Shown: piece by piece, positions 54,032 through 63,721 of the stretch
Layout of the letters: each line of letters begins with the position of its first letter
Numbering within the stretch: the first letter of the stretch is position 1
Assembly: GCA_951813075.1 (NCBI GenBank)
Contig: OX638343.1
Span: 2,415,999 to 2,479,998 of the forward strand
Reading direction: 5' to 3'
From: Arenicellales bacterium
GTDB taxonomy: Bacteria > Pseudomonadota > Gammaproteobacteria > Arenicellales > JAJDZL01
DNA: 64,000 nucleotides
The notes under the pieces: generated by a model
What the model was told of the DNA's origin: nothing
What the model saw: the letters and a program-made list of their open reading frames with translations, nothing else
Database searches by the model: none
Program-made: the position numbers and the translations under genes

Positions 54032-54973
54032 TCAAGTTTTGCCAACTGCCAAAGATCGACTTTCTTTTGTCAGGTTTCTGGCTTTCTGGATGACTCCAAT
54101 ACCTGCGAACATCAGCAATGTCGCAACCCAGACGAGAATCGGCAGAACTTCATCATGGACATAAGCACCGACAATAATGCCAATGATTGTCACTGAATAA
54201 GTGACCTGGCTTGAGTAGAGCGCTCCAGAAATCTTGACCAGGTAAAAGAACAAGCAGAATGCTATTGAGGTGAGAAATCCTTGCAAAAGAGTCAGACCGG
54301 CAATCAATGGAGGTGCATTCCAAAGCGGGTATAGCGGCTCGAACAGCATCGTGGCGACGAACATAATTGCAGCTGCTGTGATCAGCATACAGACTGCCAT
54401 GTCCATGGTGTGCAGACTTGCTGGTCGGCAATTCGCGGTATATACCAGATTTATCGCATAGAAAACAGGCGCGATCAGGCCGAGAAGAATGCCACCTATC
54501 GGTGCTTTCATTTCGGCGACGGAGTCGGGTAGCAGAATCAGAACGATACCGATAAACGCCATCAGCACCCCCACCGTTTTTAGTGGGTGATACTTTTCTG
54601 TCTTGGATGTCAGGGCGATCATGTAAGTAAAAATTGGCGTCGCCGAAATCAACAACACCATCAGACCCGCTGGAATTTCGGAAACAGCGTAATACATGGC
54701 AGTGGTGGGGATGGCACTGCCCGTCACTCCGCAGACGATGTAAAACCTGAGATAACGGGGTGGTAGTCGCCTGCTTCGAATGAAATTTATCGTACCGACA
54801 ATGACTGAGGATATGGAAAAGATCCAGAAAGAGTAGTTCAGCGGAGAAACACCATGCGTCGTGACATACTTGGCTATACTCGGTACACCACCCCAAATCA
54901 ATCCCAGAATCACTATCAAGGCGATGGGCAGATAACCCGTGCCCAACAGGAAGTTTGTACGATGAGAACTCAC
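54032..54973 (-). CDS. EamA-family (DMT) transporter
   Basis: A 313-residue protein with ten membrane helices in two EamA repeats (first ends near 145; second begins PIGGILLGLIAPVFYAIN). Drug/metabolite transporter superfamily; substrate unknown. Convergent with argB. Confidence 0.9.
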   Translation of the reverse strand: MSSHRTNFLLGTGYLPIALIVILGLIWGGVPSIAKYVTTHGVSPLNYSFWIFSISSVIVGTINFIRSRRLPPRYLRFYIVCGVTGSAIPTTAMYYAVSEIPAGLMVLLISATPIFTYMIALTSKTEKYHPLKTVGVLMAFIGIVLILLPDSVAEMKAPIGGILLGLIAPVFYAINLVYTANCRPASLHTMDMAVCMLITAAAIMFVATMLFEPLYPLWNAPPLIAGLTLLQGFLTSIAFCLFFYLVKISGALYSSQVTYSVTIIGIIVGAYVHDEVLPILVWVATLLMFAGIGVIQKARNLTKESRSLAVGKT

Positions 54974-55081
54974 GAAACCGGATTTGCTACAAAAGGTGTG
55001 ATTGAACGACCCTAGGCGCGTTGCAATCCTTGTACAACGATCAGATCGGCAAACGTCCGCAAACCGTTAAACAAATTGGTT

Positions 55082-55489
55082 TTATTCGTCCCTCGATTGC
55101 TGGCGAGGCTTAAAAACCAGCGCTACTCCGTTACTGCAGTATCGTTTCCCGGTCGGTTTCGGCCCGTCTTTGAAAACATGCCCATGATGGCCACCGCATC
55201 GCGCACAATGATACTCAGTTCGAGGTAGAATCAACTTGAAGTCGGTACGAGTCTCAAGACTACCCTCAATCGCAGTATGAAAACTCGGCCAGCCAGTTCC
55301 ACTGTCGAATTTTGTGCTTGAGTCAAATAACGCGAGACCGCATCCGCGGCATTTGTAAACACCATCAGCTTCGTTTTTGTTGAGGTTGCTGCTGAAAGGA
55401 TGTTCTGTTCCTTCCTTACGCAGTACGTGAAATTCGTCCGCGCTCAGCAACTCTCGCCATTCTGAATCCGATTTCGTTAATTTTTCCAT
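55082..55489 (-). CDS. msrB: Peptide-methionine (R)-S-oxide reductase MsrB
   Basis: A 135-residue enzyme. Zinc site Cys pairs CRGCG and CARCGGHHGHVF; GTGWPSF; catalytic Cys in RYCSNGVAL, where RYCxNSxSL is usual (Gly replaces Ser after Asn). Repairs oxidised methionine. Confidence 0.94.
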   Translation of the reverse strand: MEKLTKSDSEWRELLSADEFHVLRKEGTEHPFSSNLNKNEADGVYKCRGCGLALFDSSTKFDSGTGWPSFHTAIEGSLETRTDFKLILPRTEYHCARCGGHHGHVFKDGPKPTGKRYCSNGVALVFKPRQQSRDE

Positions 55490-55668
55490 GATTTACGTAT
55501 TTTCTTGTTGAAAATGAAGTTGAAAATTTAAACAACACAAAGATAGCAGAAAAATACTCAATGCGAGTTAATTTCTTGCAAAATTGCTCGCCTCGAACAC
55601 AAGTTAAACTAAAATTTGACCTTTCGTTACTGGGGACAATAACCCAATAATTTTGATCGGTTTTACTG

Positions 55669-56556
55669 ATGATCCCGGATTCAAAGTACGATAATCGCGG
55701 TAAGGGTGTATTCCTGGTTCTGACCGCTGGTATTTTTTGGAGTTTCGCGGGCCTGGCCGTACGTCTTATCGAATTCGCCAGTGAATGGCAGATCCTGTTT
55801 TTTCGGTCGACAACACTCGTTGCATTTCTTGTTCTGTATCTGCTGGTTACACGCGGTCTCGCAGTCATTGATGCAATTCGCAGTTGCGGTAAGATTGGAT
55901 TTTTTGCGGGATTTTCGCTTAGTCTCGCGTTCTGTACCTGGATTCATGCGCTGACGCATACAACGGTCGCGAATGCATTGTTCCTGCTCTCTACAGCACC
56001 CTTCATAGCAGCACTCGCTGGCTGGTGGTTGCTGGGTGAAAGAGTAACCAGCACACTCATCTGGTTCATTCTCATGGCGACAGTCGGAGTTGTAGTCATG
56101 GTGGCGGAAGGGTACCAGTTCGGTACTCTATTCGGAACATTCATGGGATTGCTGTCTGCAACGGGATTTGCGTTATTTGCCGTTTTCCTCAGAATGGGAA
56201 AAAATACTGATCTCGTACCCGCGGTTCTGTGGGCGGGTGTATGCGCGACAATAATTTCCGGTTTGATGGTTCTGTTTACCGGGGTGGGTTTTGAAGTCAC
56301 GGTACGGGACTGGTTGCTTTGTGCCTCTATGGGAATATTTCAGGTTGGAGTCGGGTTGGTAATGTTCACGCACGGTGCAAAATATCTTCCAGCCGCTGAA
56401 ATTACACTACTTTCACTTACAGAAATTGTGCTTGGCCCAGTCTGGGTGTGGCTTGTCATTCGGGAAGTGCCAGGTATTCTGACCGTGATTGGTGGTGTAA
56501 TCGTTCTTTCGGCTATCGCAGGTCAGTCTTTTTTCACACTGAGAAAAGGAGGCTAG
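55669..56556 (+). CDS. EamA-family (DMT) transporter
   Basis: A 295-residue, ten-helix protein with two EamA repeats: AGIFWSFAGLAVRLIEFASEWQILFFRS near 17-45, WWLLGERVT near 118, and ALFAVFLRMGK starting the second half. Only distantly like the EamA protein at 54032. ATG 55669 follows a 180-bp region divergent from msrB. Substrate unknown. Confidence 0.9.
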   Translation: MIPDSKYDNRGKGVFLVLTAGIFWSFAGLAVRLIEFASEWQILFFRSTTLVAFLVLYLLVTRGLAVIDAIRSCGKIGFFAGFSLSLAFCTWIHALTHTTVANALFLLSTAPFIAALAGWWLLGERVTSTLIWFILMATVGVVVMVAEGYQFGTLFGTFMGLLSATGFALFAVFLRMGKNTDLVPAVLWAGVCATIISGLMVLFTGVGFEVTVRDWLLCASMGIFQVGVGLVMFTHGAKYLPAAEITLLSLTEIVLGPVWVWLVIREVPGILTVIGGVIVLSAIAGQSFFTLRKGG

Positions 56557-56762
56557 ATTGCTGTTGGATTGCTATCCAATGCGATGCGCCGTCGCCGGGT
56601 GAATCTTCAGGCTGATGTAAGTGACTATAATAATATCGGCTCCCGGTATTGAGGTAGATTGTGCTTTTCAGACTTATACACAGACAGACTGATCGCCATT
56701 CAGCAACCGGATTGATGGCAGATTGTTCGAAATTTTTCTTTTGCTAATTTTGAGGAACCGAT

Positions 56763-57548
56763 ATGGCATGGTGGGGTAAGGCGATCGGAGGCGTTTTGGG
56801 TTCGATGGCATTCGGCCCGATCGGGATCATACTGGGCATCGCGATCGGCAACATGTTCGACAAGCGACGAGCCTCTGCAGCCAGTGGTGAGTGGAATGTG
56901 CAGGAAAGAATGCAAACCGTGTTCTTTACCGCGACTTTCTCAGTGCTCGGATACATTGCGAAGGTCGATGGACATGTCAGTCCGCAGGAAGTCCAGTTTG
57001 CTGATCAAGTCATGCGCAGCATGCGCTTGGACGCAGAGATGCGTGAGGTTGCCATCCAGCTGTTCCGACAAGGCAAAAAGCCAGAATTTGAGCTCGACCC
57101 GGTACTGGAGCAGTTCAACAAGGAGTGCCGCAATCGAAAAAATCTCAAGCGGATGTTCATCAACATTCTGTTGAGCGGAGCCTTGTGCGACGGCAAAATT
57201 GATGATGTCGAGAATGAAGCGATACGTGAAATCGCTGGCCGTATTGGAATATCAAACCGAGAATATGCTGAACTGTTCAATGAAATTCTGGGCGGCTCCC
57301 AATACGCTCATGCCAGCCAACCATCTCTGTCCGATGATTACAAGACGCTGGGACTGAGTGAAGATGCAGACGATGCCGATGTCAAGCGAGCCTATAGACG
57401 AAAAATGAATCGGTTGCATCCGGACAAACTTGTATCACAGGGCTTGCCGGATGAAATGATCGAAATTGCTACCGAGAAAACCAAGCAGGTCCGAGCTGCT
57501 TACGAACGCATTCGAGAGCGACGAAAGCAAGCTCAGACTGTGCATTAG
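56763..57548 (+). CDS. DjlA-like TerB/J-domain co-chaperone
   Basis: A 261-residue protein: a Gly-rich N-terminal membrane helix (IGGVLGSMAFGPIGIILGIAIG), a TerB-like helical domain (about 55-165), and a C-terminal J-domain (DDYKTLGLSEDADDADVKRAYRRKMNRLHPDKL, with the HPD motif near 220). This is the architecture of DjlA, a membrane-bound partner of DnaK. Confidence 0.92.
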   Translation: MAWWGKAIGGVLGSMAFGPIGIILGIAIGNMFDKRRASAASGEWNVQERMQTVFFTATFSVLGYIAKVDGHVSPQEVQFADQVMRSMRLDAEMREVAIQLFRQGKKPEFELDPVLEQFNKECRNRKNLKRMFINILLSGALCDGKIDDVENEAIREIAGRIGISNREYAELFNEILGGSQYAHASQPSLSDDYKTLGLSEDADDADVKRAYRRKMNRLHPDKLVSQGLPDEMIEIATEKTKQVRAAYERIRERRKQAQTVH

Positions 57549-57606
57549 TCCTTCGTAAGATATTCACCTGAAAAGAGTTTAGATCAATCAATCCAAGGAG
57601 TTGACG

Positions 57607-58584
57607 ATGCCAAAAGCAATCCAAGTATACGAAGTTGGAAATCCCGATGTAATGAAGTGGGAAGATGTCGATCCCGGCAGTCCCGGCGAAGATCAAGTAC
57701 TTATTAGACACACCATGGTTGGTCTGAATTTCATTGATGTGTATTTCCGAAAGGGTGTTTACCCGGCACCAGGTTTTCCTTTTGTGCCAGGTCTGGAAGG
57801 AACCGGTGTTGTAGAACAGGTCGGGTCTGGAGTATCAGATCTTTCAGTGGGTGATCGTGTCGCCTACGCTTCGCCACCGCTCGGTGCGTATGCTGAATTA
57901 CGCCTGATGCCAGCCGACAGACTGGTCAAGATGCCGGATTCGATTGATGACGTAACCGCCGCGGCGATGATGCTCAAAGGACTGACCGCACAATATCTTC
58001 TGCGACAGGTGTTTAAAGTCAAGGCAGGCGATACGATTTTATTTCACGCTGCAGCCGGTGGAGTCGGATTGATTGCATGTCAGTGGGCGAAACATCTCGG
58101 TGCAACCGTTATTGGGACGGTCGGAACTGAAGAAAAGGCCGAGCTTGCCCGGCAACATGGTTGCGACCATCCAATCATTTACACCAGCGAGGATTTTGCT
58201 GAACGGGTGAGAGAAATTACTGAGGGCAAAGGCGTTCCCGTTGTCTACGATTCTGTCGGTTTGAGCACTTTCGAAAAATCGCTTGATTGCCTGTCACCAA
58301 AAGGCATGCTAGTGAGTTTCGGGCAATCATCGGGCGAGATCGAGTCTTTCAACCCGGTACTGCTGAGAGCGAAGGGTTCCTTGTTCCTGACCAGACCGAC
58401 TTTGATGACGTACACCGCTGAGCGAGATGATCTAGTGATGATGGCCGATGAGTTATGTGACATGGTGACCTCCGGGGCAGTTGCAATTCCTGTCAGACAA
58501 CGTTACGCACTGGAAGATGCGGTTGAGGCACATCGCAGCCTTGAGTCGCGCGCCACGCAAGGTGCGACCGTGTTTGAAGTCTGA
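57607..58584 (+). CDS. NADPH:quinone oxidoreductase, zinc-free MDR family
   Basis: About 325 residues from ATG 57607, six bases after AAGGAG. GroES-like fold, then FHAAAGGVGLIACQWAKHLGA (NADPH-binding, AAxGGVG). VYFRKGVYPAPGFPFVPGLEGTG is typical of QorA. No zinc ligands, so not an alcohol dehydrogenase. It ends 6 bp from moeA, convergent. Confidence 0.93.
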   Translation: MPKAIQVYEVGNPDVMKWEDVDPGSPGEDQVLIRHTMVGLNFIDVYFRKGVYPAPGFPFVPGLEGTGVVEQVGSGVSDLSVGDRVAYASPPLGAYAELRLMPADRLVKMPDSIDDVTAAAMMLKGLTAQYLLRQVFKVKAGDTILFHAAAGGVGLIACQWAKHLGATVIGTVGTEEKAELARQHGCDHPIIYTSEDFAERVREITEGKGVPVVYDSVGLSTFEKSLDCLSPKGMLVSFGQSSGEIESFNPVLLRAKGSLFLTRPTLMTYTAERDDLVMMADELCDMVTSGAVAIPVRQRYALEDAVEAHRSLESRATQGATVFEV

Positions 58585-58590
58585 TCTGGT

Positions 58591-59859
58591 TCAGTTCAGC
58601 CCATCAAACAACTGGACGTCCACCATATCACCTGGATTCGCAGTTGTGTCAAGGTCATCCAACAGTACAAAGCAGTTCGCTATCGACATACTGCTTAGCA
58701 GTCCGGAGCCCTGCTGGCCTGTGCTGGCAACCACAGGGTCGCCGTTGTCATCTTGCGACAGGATTGCGCGATAGACTTCTGATCGGTTGGGTTTCTTCCT
58801 GAATCGAGTAATTGCGCGAGCTTTCACGACGGGTACCGGATTCAAGTCAGACTGCCCCATCAATCGGCGAATCGAAGGCTGTACCAGACGATAGAACGTT
58901 ACCATCACAGCCACCGGATTGCCCGGTAAACCAAAAAATAGCTTATCTTTGATCTTCCCGAAAGCGAACGGTCGCCCCGGACGTATCGCAATTCGCCACA
59001 GGCTGATCTCTCCGAGTTCCTCTAGCGCATGGATTACAAAATCTGCACTTCCGGTTGAGACTCCACCCGAAGTGATTATCAGATCTGCCTTCTCGCTGGC
59101 ATCGGAAAGCGCTTTCTTCGTCAGGACGGGGTCGTCCGGAATGATGCCTAGATTGAGGATTTCCAAACCAGTGCGCTGTAACAATCCTATCAGCGTATAC
59201 CGATTGCTGTCGTAGATTGCTCCGGGCGGCAAATGCTCACCGGCATTTTTGAGTTCGTCACCTGTCGAAAATACAGCGACGATCGGTTTTTTGATCACTT
59301 TCACCCGGCCGACTCCAACCGAAGCAAGTACACCCAATTCGGCCGCGCCGACCCAAACTCCCGCTTCAACAGCGATTTGATCACGTTGCAGATCTTCTCC
59401 AGCCTGTCGAACATTTTGACCTGACTTGTGTCCCGCCGAAACAACCGCAATTTCATTCTCCAGCCGAATATCCTCCTGGATGACTACTGTGTCGGTCCCC
59501 TGCGGCATCATGGCTCCGGTCATAACTTGCACGGCCTCGTCTGGCTGGCATCGGTGTGCCCAGGGTTTTCCGGCGAACGCAGTCCCGACAACTTTGAATT
59601 CGCGCACGCCGCTGGAGGGCAAAGAAGCGCCGTGCACGGCATAGCCATCCATCGCCGAATTAGCATGAGGCGGAACGTTGATTGTCGACGCGACAGGATC
59701 CGCGAGAACACGCCCAACAGCATCAGGCAGCGAAACAACTTCCGTATCAGTAATCGGAATGACTTGCTCGAGCAGCGCTTGCTCTGCTTGCGCGACAGGA
59801 ATCAGCCCGATTCGAGGGTCAAAGCAGTTGTTGGGATCTGGCGGTGATGAGCTCATCAT
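58591..59859 (-). CDS. moeA: Molybdopterin molybdotransferase MoeA
   Basis: A 422-residue enzyme that inserts molybdate into adenylylated molybdopterin. PPHANSAMDGYAV, GQNVRQAGEDLQRD, STGDEL, TSGGVSTGSADFV and FGLPGNPVAVMVTF are all present. No other moa/moe gene is nearby. Start at 59859 (tandem ATG-ATG). Confidence 0.95.
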   Translation of the reverse strand: MMSSSPPDPNNCFDPRIGLIPVAQAEQALLEQVIPITDTEVVSLPDAVGRVLADPVASTINVPPHANSAMDGYAVHGASLPSSGVREFKVVGTAFAGKPWAHRCQPDEAVQVMTGAMMPQGTDTVVIQEDIRLENEIAVVSAGHKSGQNVRQAGEDLQRDQIAVEAGVWVGAAELGVLASVGVGRVKVIKKPIVAVFSTGDELKNAGEHLPPGAIYDSNRYTLIGLLQRTGLEILNLGIIPDDPVLTKKALSDASEKADLIITSGGVSTGSADFVIHALEELGEISLWRIAIRPGRPFAFGKIKDKLFFGLPGNPVAVMVTFYRLVQPSIRRLMGQSDLNPVPVVKARAITRFRKKPNRSEVYRAILSQDDNGDPVVASTGQQGSGLLSSMSIANCFVLLDDLDTTANPGDMVDVQLFDGLN

Positions 59860-59935
59860 CGGAACTGTCGGTTGATCAGCATGGATAAATTTTCACATTT
59901 CGTGTTTGACGTTTGATACACCGTCAGTTGCAGTT

Positions 59936-59955
59936 TTCACTACAATTGTAGTGAA
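59936..59955. promoter_or_regulatory. Perfect 20-bp palindrome upstream of the DUF6494-like gene
   Basis: Ten bases, TTCACTACAA, followed by their exact reverse complement. It lies 27 bp before ATG 59982 and contains TACAAT, a possible -10. It is placed as an operator between divergent moeA and the small gene would be. Confidence 0.6.
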
Positions 59956-59981
59956 TCTGAATACAACAGGAGAAATCAAGT

Positions 59982-60188
59982 ATGAACGAAGATGTTTTTA
60001 ACATACAGGTTCGTAAATTCTTAAAGAAAGTGGGTATCGAGTCCCAGCGTCAGATTGAGCGCGCGGTGCGCGACGGAATTGAATCTGGAGCACTGACTGG
60101 ATCTGAAACGTTGAAAGCGACAGTACAACTGAAAGTCGAAACCGCTGGCATCGATCACACCATTGAGGATACTATCGCACTGGATTAG
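59982..60188 (+). CDS. DUF6494-like small protein
   Basis: A 68-residue protein: MNEDVFNIQVRKFLKKVGI, then SQRQIERAVRDGIESG and a beta-like tail. The pattern fits the small DUF6494 family by memory; no function is known. AGGAGAAATCAAGT precedes ATG. Convergent with thiY, 9 bp between stops. Confidence 0.7.
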   Translation: MNEDVFNIQVRKFLKKVGIESQRQIERAVRDGIESGALTGSETLKATVQLKVETAGIDHTIEDTIALD

Positions 60189-60197
60189 GTATTTCGA

Positions 60198-61136
60198 TCA
60201 ATCCAGTTCAACCGCGTACTGATCCAGTTCAGGTTTCTCAGCGATCATTCCCCGCGCCACTAGAAAGTCAGCAAATCTGCTGTAACGCGCGCGATCCAAC
60301 GCGCCAGGTCGAAGTGAGAATCTAGGCAGAGTGTCGCGCCATGCGCGGCGATTAAGTTCGTCATTCAAGGATTTGTCGTAACTGATGAAGTTGTTCCAAG
60401 CTTCATCCGGATGATTGATCATAAACTGCACACCGCGCTCCACTGCGTCTATAAACTTTCGCATGTTGGGGTCATCGACACGATTTGCATGGGTGACAAT
60501 AATGAGTTCGTCATAGCTGGGTATCCCTTCCTCTTCCAGATAGAACGCACGGCCGGGTCTGCCGTGGATATCCATTTGGTTGAGTTCAAAATTTCGGTAT
60601 GCGCCAATGACTGCGTCAACTTGGCCGGACATGACAGCGGGTGATAAAGAGAAGTTGACGTTGATGAGCTCGACATCTTCAAGTTTCAGATCGTTGGCCT
60701 CGAGAATCGCCGCTAGAAGTACATCTTCGAATCCAGCGACCGAGTATCCGACTTTCCTGCCTTTCAAGTCAGCAATAGTATGAATATCCGATTCGTCCAG
60801 GACGACAATACAGTTAAGCGGAGTTGCGACCAGTGTACCGATTCGCACCAGTGGTAATCCCTGCTCGACCTGAAGGTGAAGTTGCGGCTGGTAGGATATT
60901 GCAACGTCCCCCTTTTTTGCAGCAACGAGTTTTGGCGGATCGTTGGGATTTGCCGGGGCTATCAAGTCGACATCCAGACCTGCTTCCTCAAAAAATCCCT
61001 GTGCATCAGCGACGAATAGCGGGCCATGGTCGGGATTGACGTACCAGTCAAGCAGAACGGTAAATTTTTCTGCAGCGTAGAGGGATTGACCCATACAAGA
61101 AAGTGACAGCAAAACAATAGCAATTAGTCTTTTCAT
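60198..61136 (-). CDS. thiY: ThiY-like pyrimidine precursor-binding protein
   Basis: About 312 residues from ATG 61136, opening a signal peptide (KRLIAIVLLSLSCMGQSLYA); the longer frame overlaps the permease gene. NMT1-type solute-binding protein: DWYVNPDHGPLFVADAQGFF, LIAPANPNDPPKLVAAKKGDVAISYQ, DLKGRKVGYSVAGFED. Binds HMP or formylaminopyrimidine for thiamine salvage. thiD upstream in the operon supports this. Confidence 0.85.
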   Translation of the reverse strand: MKRLIAIVLLSLSCMGQSLYAAEKFTVLLDWYVNPDHGPLFVADAQGFFEEAGLDVDLIAPANPNDPPKLVAAKKGDVAISYQPQLHLQVEQGLPLVRIGTLVATPLNCIVVLDESDIHTIADLKGRKVGYSVAGFEDVLLAAILEANDLKLEDVELINVNFSLSPAVMSGQVDAVIGAYRNFELNQMDIHGRPGRAFYLEEEGIPSYDELIIVTHANRVDDPNMRKFIDAVERGVQFMINHPDEAWNNFISYDKSLNDELNRRAWRDTLPRFSLRPGALDRARYSRFADFLVARGMIAEKPELDQYAVELD

Positions 61137-61141
61137 TTTGT

Positions 61142-61894
61142 TTATGAAGCCTCCAAAGTGGTTTCTGTTTGCCAAAAAACAGTTTTTTTGATCAACAAAT
61201 CAATACTGAAATACAAAAGTACAGCGAATCCCGCCAATACGATCAGTGCAGCGAACATCAGATCAATCTGCGATCTTGCGTTGGCATGCAGCATAAGATA
61301 ACCGAGTCCGGAACTGGACCCGACCCACTCCCCGACCACTGCACCGATGGGTGCGACCGCAGCTGCAATCCGCAGTCCTGATCCAAGCGAAGGCAGGGCA
61401 GCGGGCAGTCGAATGAATTTGAGAACGGTATGTTTGGACGCGCCCATGATTCGAGCCATGTCGATCCAGCTGGCGTCGGTATTCCGCAATCCGTCGTATA
61501 GCGCCGCGGTGACAGGGAAATAGATGATCAGTGTTGCCATAGCAATTTTTGAGGCCATACCAAATCCGAGCCACAGCATCAGAACCGGCGCAATTGCAAA
61601 TACAGGCAGTGCCTGGCTGGCAACCAGAATTGGCAGGAACCACGCGCGAACCGGCTGAAATTGCAGTATCAGCCAAGCACTGCCGATACCAATTGAACAA
61701 CCGAGCAACAAACCGGCAACGATTTCTACGATGGTAACCGATGCATGAAATCCAATCAGACTAAAGTTCGCAACTAGTGCGATAGCCACTTCGAGTGGTG
61801 CCGGGACTATAAACGGCGGCGCTCCGGTAACCCAGACGATGATCTGCCAGATTGTGACAAGACCGGTAATGATGACTAGAGATTTAATCCACAT
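61142..61894 (-). CDS. thiX: ABC permease for thiamine pyrimidine precursor (ThiX)
   Basis: A 250-residue permease with six helices and the ABC-coupling EAA-type loop (MGASKHTVLKFIRLPAALPSLGSGLRI). Overlaps thiZ by 11 bp and ends five bases before thiY. SsuC/TauC-like family; substrate assigned from neighbours. Confidence 0.88.
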   Translation of the reverse strand: MWIKSLVIITGLVTIWQIIVWVTGAPPFIVPAPLEVAIALVANFSLIGFHASVTIVEIVAGLLLGCSIGIGSAWLILQFQPVRAWFLPILVASQALPVFAIAPVLMLWLGFGMASKIAMATLIIYFPVTAALYDGLRNTDASWIDMARIMGASKHTVLKFIRLPAALPSLGSGLRIAAAVAPIGAVVGEWVGSSSGLGYLMLHANARSQIDLMFAALIVLAGFAVLLYFSIDLLIKKTVFWQTETTLEAS

Positions 61895-62630
61895 TGTCCG
61901 CTGACTCAGGATGTACCAGCTGATTCATGAGTTCTGCATAGGCATTGCTGACATTTACGTCGGATAGTTGCCGCGGTGGCACTCCGGGCGGATCGATACG
62001 CTGCGCGACTGTGGCGGGTCGCCCGCTCAAAACGTATATGGAGTCCGCCATGCGGACTGCTTCCAACGGGTCGTGCGTGACTAGCAATGTAGTTCGATTT
62101 GACAGCATTGTGCAGGCGAGATCTTGCAACTGATAACGGGTACTCGAATCCAGGCCTGAAAACGGCTCATCCAGCAAATTGACAGGGCGGTCTTCAATCA
62201 ATGTTCTCGCCAGCGCAACCCTCTGACGCATGCCGCCTGAAAGTTCGTGTGGATAGCGTTGGTCTGCACCATTGAGTTCGACTCTCGCAAGAAGGCATCT
62301 CGCCAATTCGACTTGTTCCTTACTTTTTTCACCTCGCAGCAACGATCCGATCATCACATTGTCAATCACTTTCAGCCATGGTAGCAGCAGGTCCTGCTGA
62401 GCCATCCAGGCAACGCGCCCGCTGAGCGGATTGTTGTCACTCGCTACCGCCTTGCCGGTGGCAATATTTGAAGAAACCAATCCCGCGATAAAACGAAGCA
62501 GGGTAGATTTGCCCGAACCACTTTTCCCGAGCAGACAGATCAGCCTGCCTGACTCAAGCGTCAGTCTGAAATCGTCAAAGATGCATTCCTCGGCGTAGCT
62601 GAGGCTGACTCGGACCGAAACAGAAATCAT
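61884..62630 (-). CDS. thiZ: ABC ATP-binding protein for thiamine pyrimidine precursor (ThiZ)
   Basis: A 248-residue ATPase: Walker A LGKSGSGKST near 33-42, Q-loop WMAQQDLLLPW, signature LSGGMRQRVALART, Walker B VNLLDEPFSGLD, switch His in VTHDPLEA. Energises the ThiXYZ importer. Starts 13 bp after the TRAP-type protein gene. Confidence 0.9.
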   Translation of the reverse strand: MISVSVRVSLSYAEECIFDDFRLTLESGRLICLLGKSGSGKSTLLRFIAGLVSSNIATGKAVASDNNPLSGRVAWMAQQDLLLPWLKVIDNVMIGSLLRGEKSKEQVELARCLLARVELNGADQRYPHELSGGMRQRVALARTLIEDRPVNLLDEPFSGLDSSTRYQLQDLACTMLSNRTTLLVTHDPLEAVRMADSIYVLSGRPATVAQRIDPPGVPPRQLSDVNVSNAYAELMNQLVHPESADNVD

Positions 62631-62643
62631 GGATCTGCAACAG

Positions 62644-63711
62644 TCAGGCGGAACGTGCTCTCAGAAATGGCAGACTGGAGACTCTCGACCACTCGATCTG
62701 AGTATCCTTTGTTTCCCTGAACGAGCGGGTGATTCTGTTTGTGATTTCATCGTGTTGTGCAAGATCATCAAGCACCTCATCTGCTGCCTTTTTGGCTGCA
62801 GACATCACATCGTCGGGAAACTGGTAGACTTGCGTTCCATGCGTCGCTATAAGCTTGTGCAATGCCTCAGGGTTGGACTTATCGATTTCCGTCAGGCTGT
62901 ACGCATGCTCAGCAATGCAGGCGGTATCGATAATTTGTTTGAGATTGTCCGGCAGACTTTGCCATAGTTCCCTGTTTACGATGAATTCTCCAGCGCCATT
63001 TGGTTCATGGAATCCAGGGCCGTAGTAGTACGGCGCGCTTTTATAGAAACCCATCGCCAGATCCGACCACGGTCCGAGCCACTCGGCAGCATCGACTGCG
63101 CCCGAATGCAGTGCCGGGCCAATATCAGGAGGTGGAAGGGTCACTGTGACCGCACCGATTCGTCGGAAGACCTCACCGCCCAACCCAGGCACTCTGTATC
63201 TGAGCCCAGCGATGTCTTCGATGGAATTGATTTTCTTTTTGAACCAGCCTCCCATTCCGATACTGGTATTGGATGCCAGAAATGGTTTTACATTGAATGG
63301 CGCATAAAGCTCGTCCCAAAGCTGTTGCCCACCATTGTGATAGATCCAGACCATATGTTCTTGAGGGGTCAATCCGAACGGAACCGCGGTAAAAAACGCG
63401 CTGGCGCGTATTCTGCCTTGCCAGAAAAACGAGGCACTGTGTCCGAAGTCAGCAGTACCCGCTCCCACTGCATCAAAGACACCAAACGGACCGACCAGTT
63501 CACCGGCTGCAAATATTTTGATCTTGATTTGACCAGCACTGAGGGTTTCGATTCTTCGAGCGAGTCTTTCGGCGGTGGTTCCCGCGCCGGGACTGTTTTT
63601 AATCCACGACATTGCCAAGCGAAATTCTCTTTGATCTGCGCGGCTGATGCCAGGAGTCAGGGTAGCGGCAACGCCGGCTCCTGCACCTTGAAGAAAATGT
63701 CGACGTTCCAT
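62644..63711 (-). CDS. TRAP transporter solute-binding protein (DctP family), orphan
   Basis: A 355-residue protein with a Tat-like start (ERRHFLQGAGAG) and the DctP fold: LAMSWIKNSPGAG, IKIFAAGELVGPFGVFDAVGAGTADFGHSA, GLRYRVPGLGGEVFRRIGAVTVTLP, WLGPWSDLAMGFYKSAPYYYGPG. No DctQ or DctM membrane gene is present; it sits between thiD and the ABC genes. It may feed the ThiXZ permease or an unlinked TRAP system. Confidence 0.9.
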   Translation of the reverse strand: MERRHFLQGAGAGVAATLTPGISRADQREFRLAMSWIKNSPGAGTTAERLARRIETLSAGQIKIKIFAAGELVGPFGVFDAVGAGTADFGHSASFFWQGRIRASAFFTAVPFGLTPQEHMVWIYHNGGQQLWDELYAPFNVKPFLASNTSIGMGGWFKKKINSIEDIAGLRYRVPGLGGEVFRRIGAVTVTLPPPDIGPALHSGAVDAAEWLGPWSDLAMGFYKSAPYYYGPGFHEPNGAGEFIVNRELWQSLPDNLKQIIDTACIAEHAYSLTEIDKSNPEALHKLIATHGTQVYQFPDDVMSAAKKAADEVLDDLAQHDEITNRITRSFRETKDTQIEWSRVSSLPFLRARSA

Positions 63712-63721
63712 GATATTTTTC

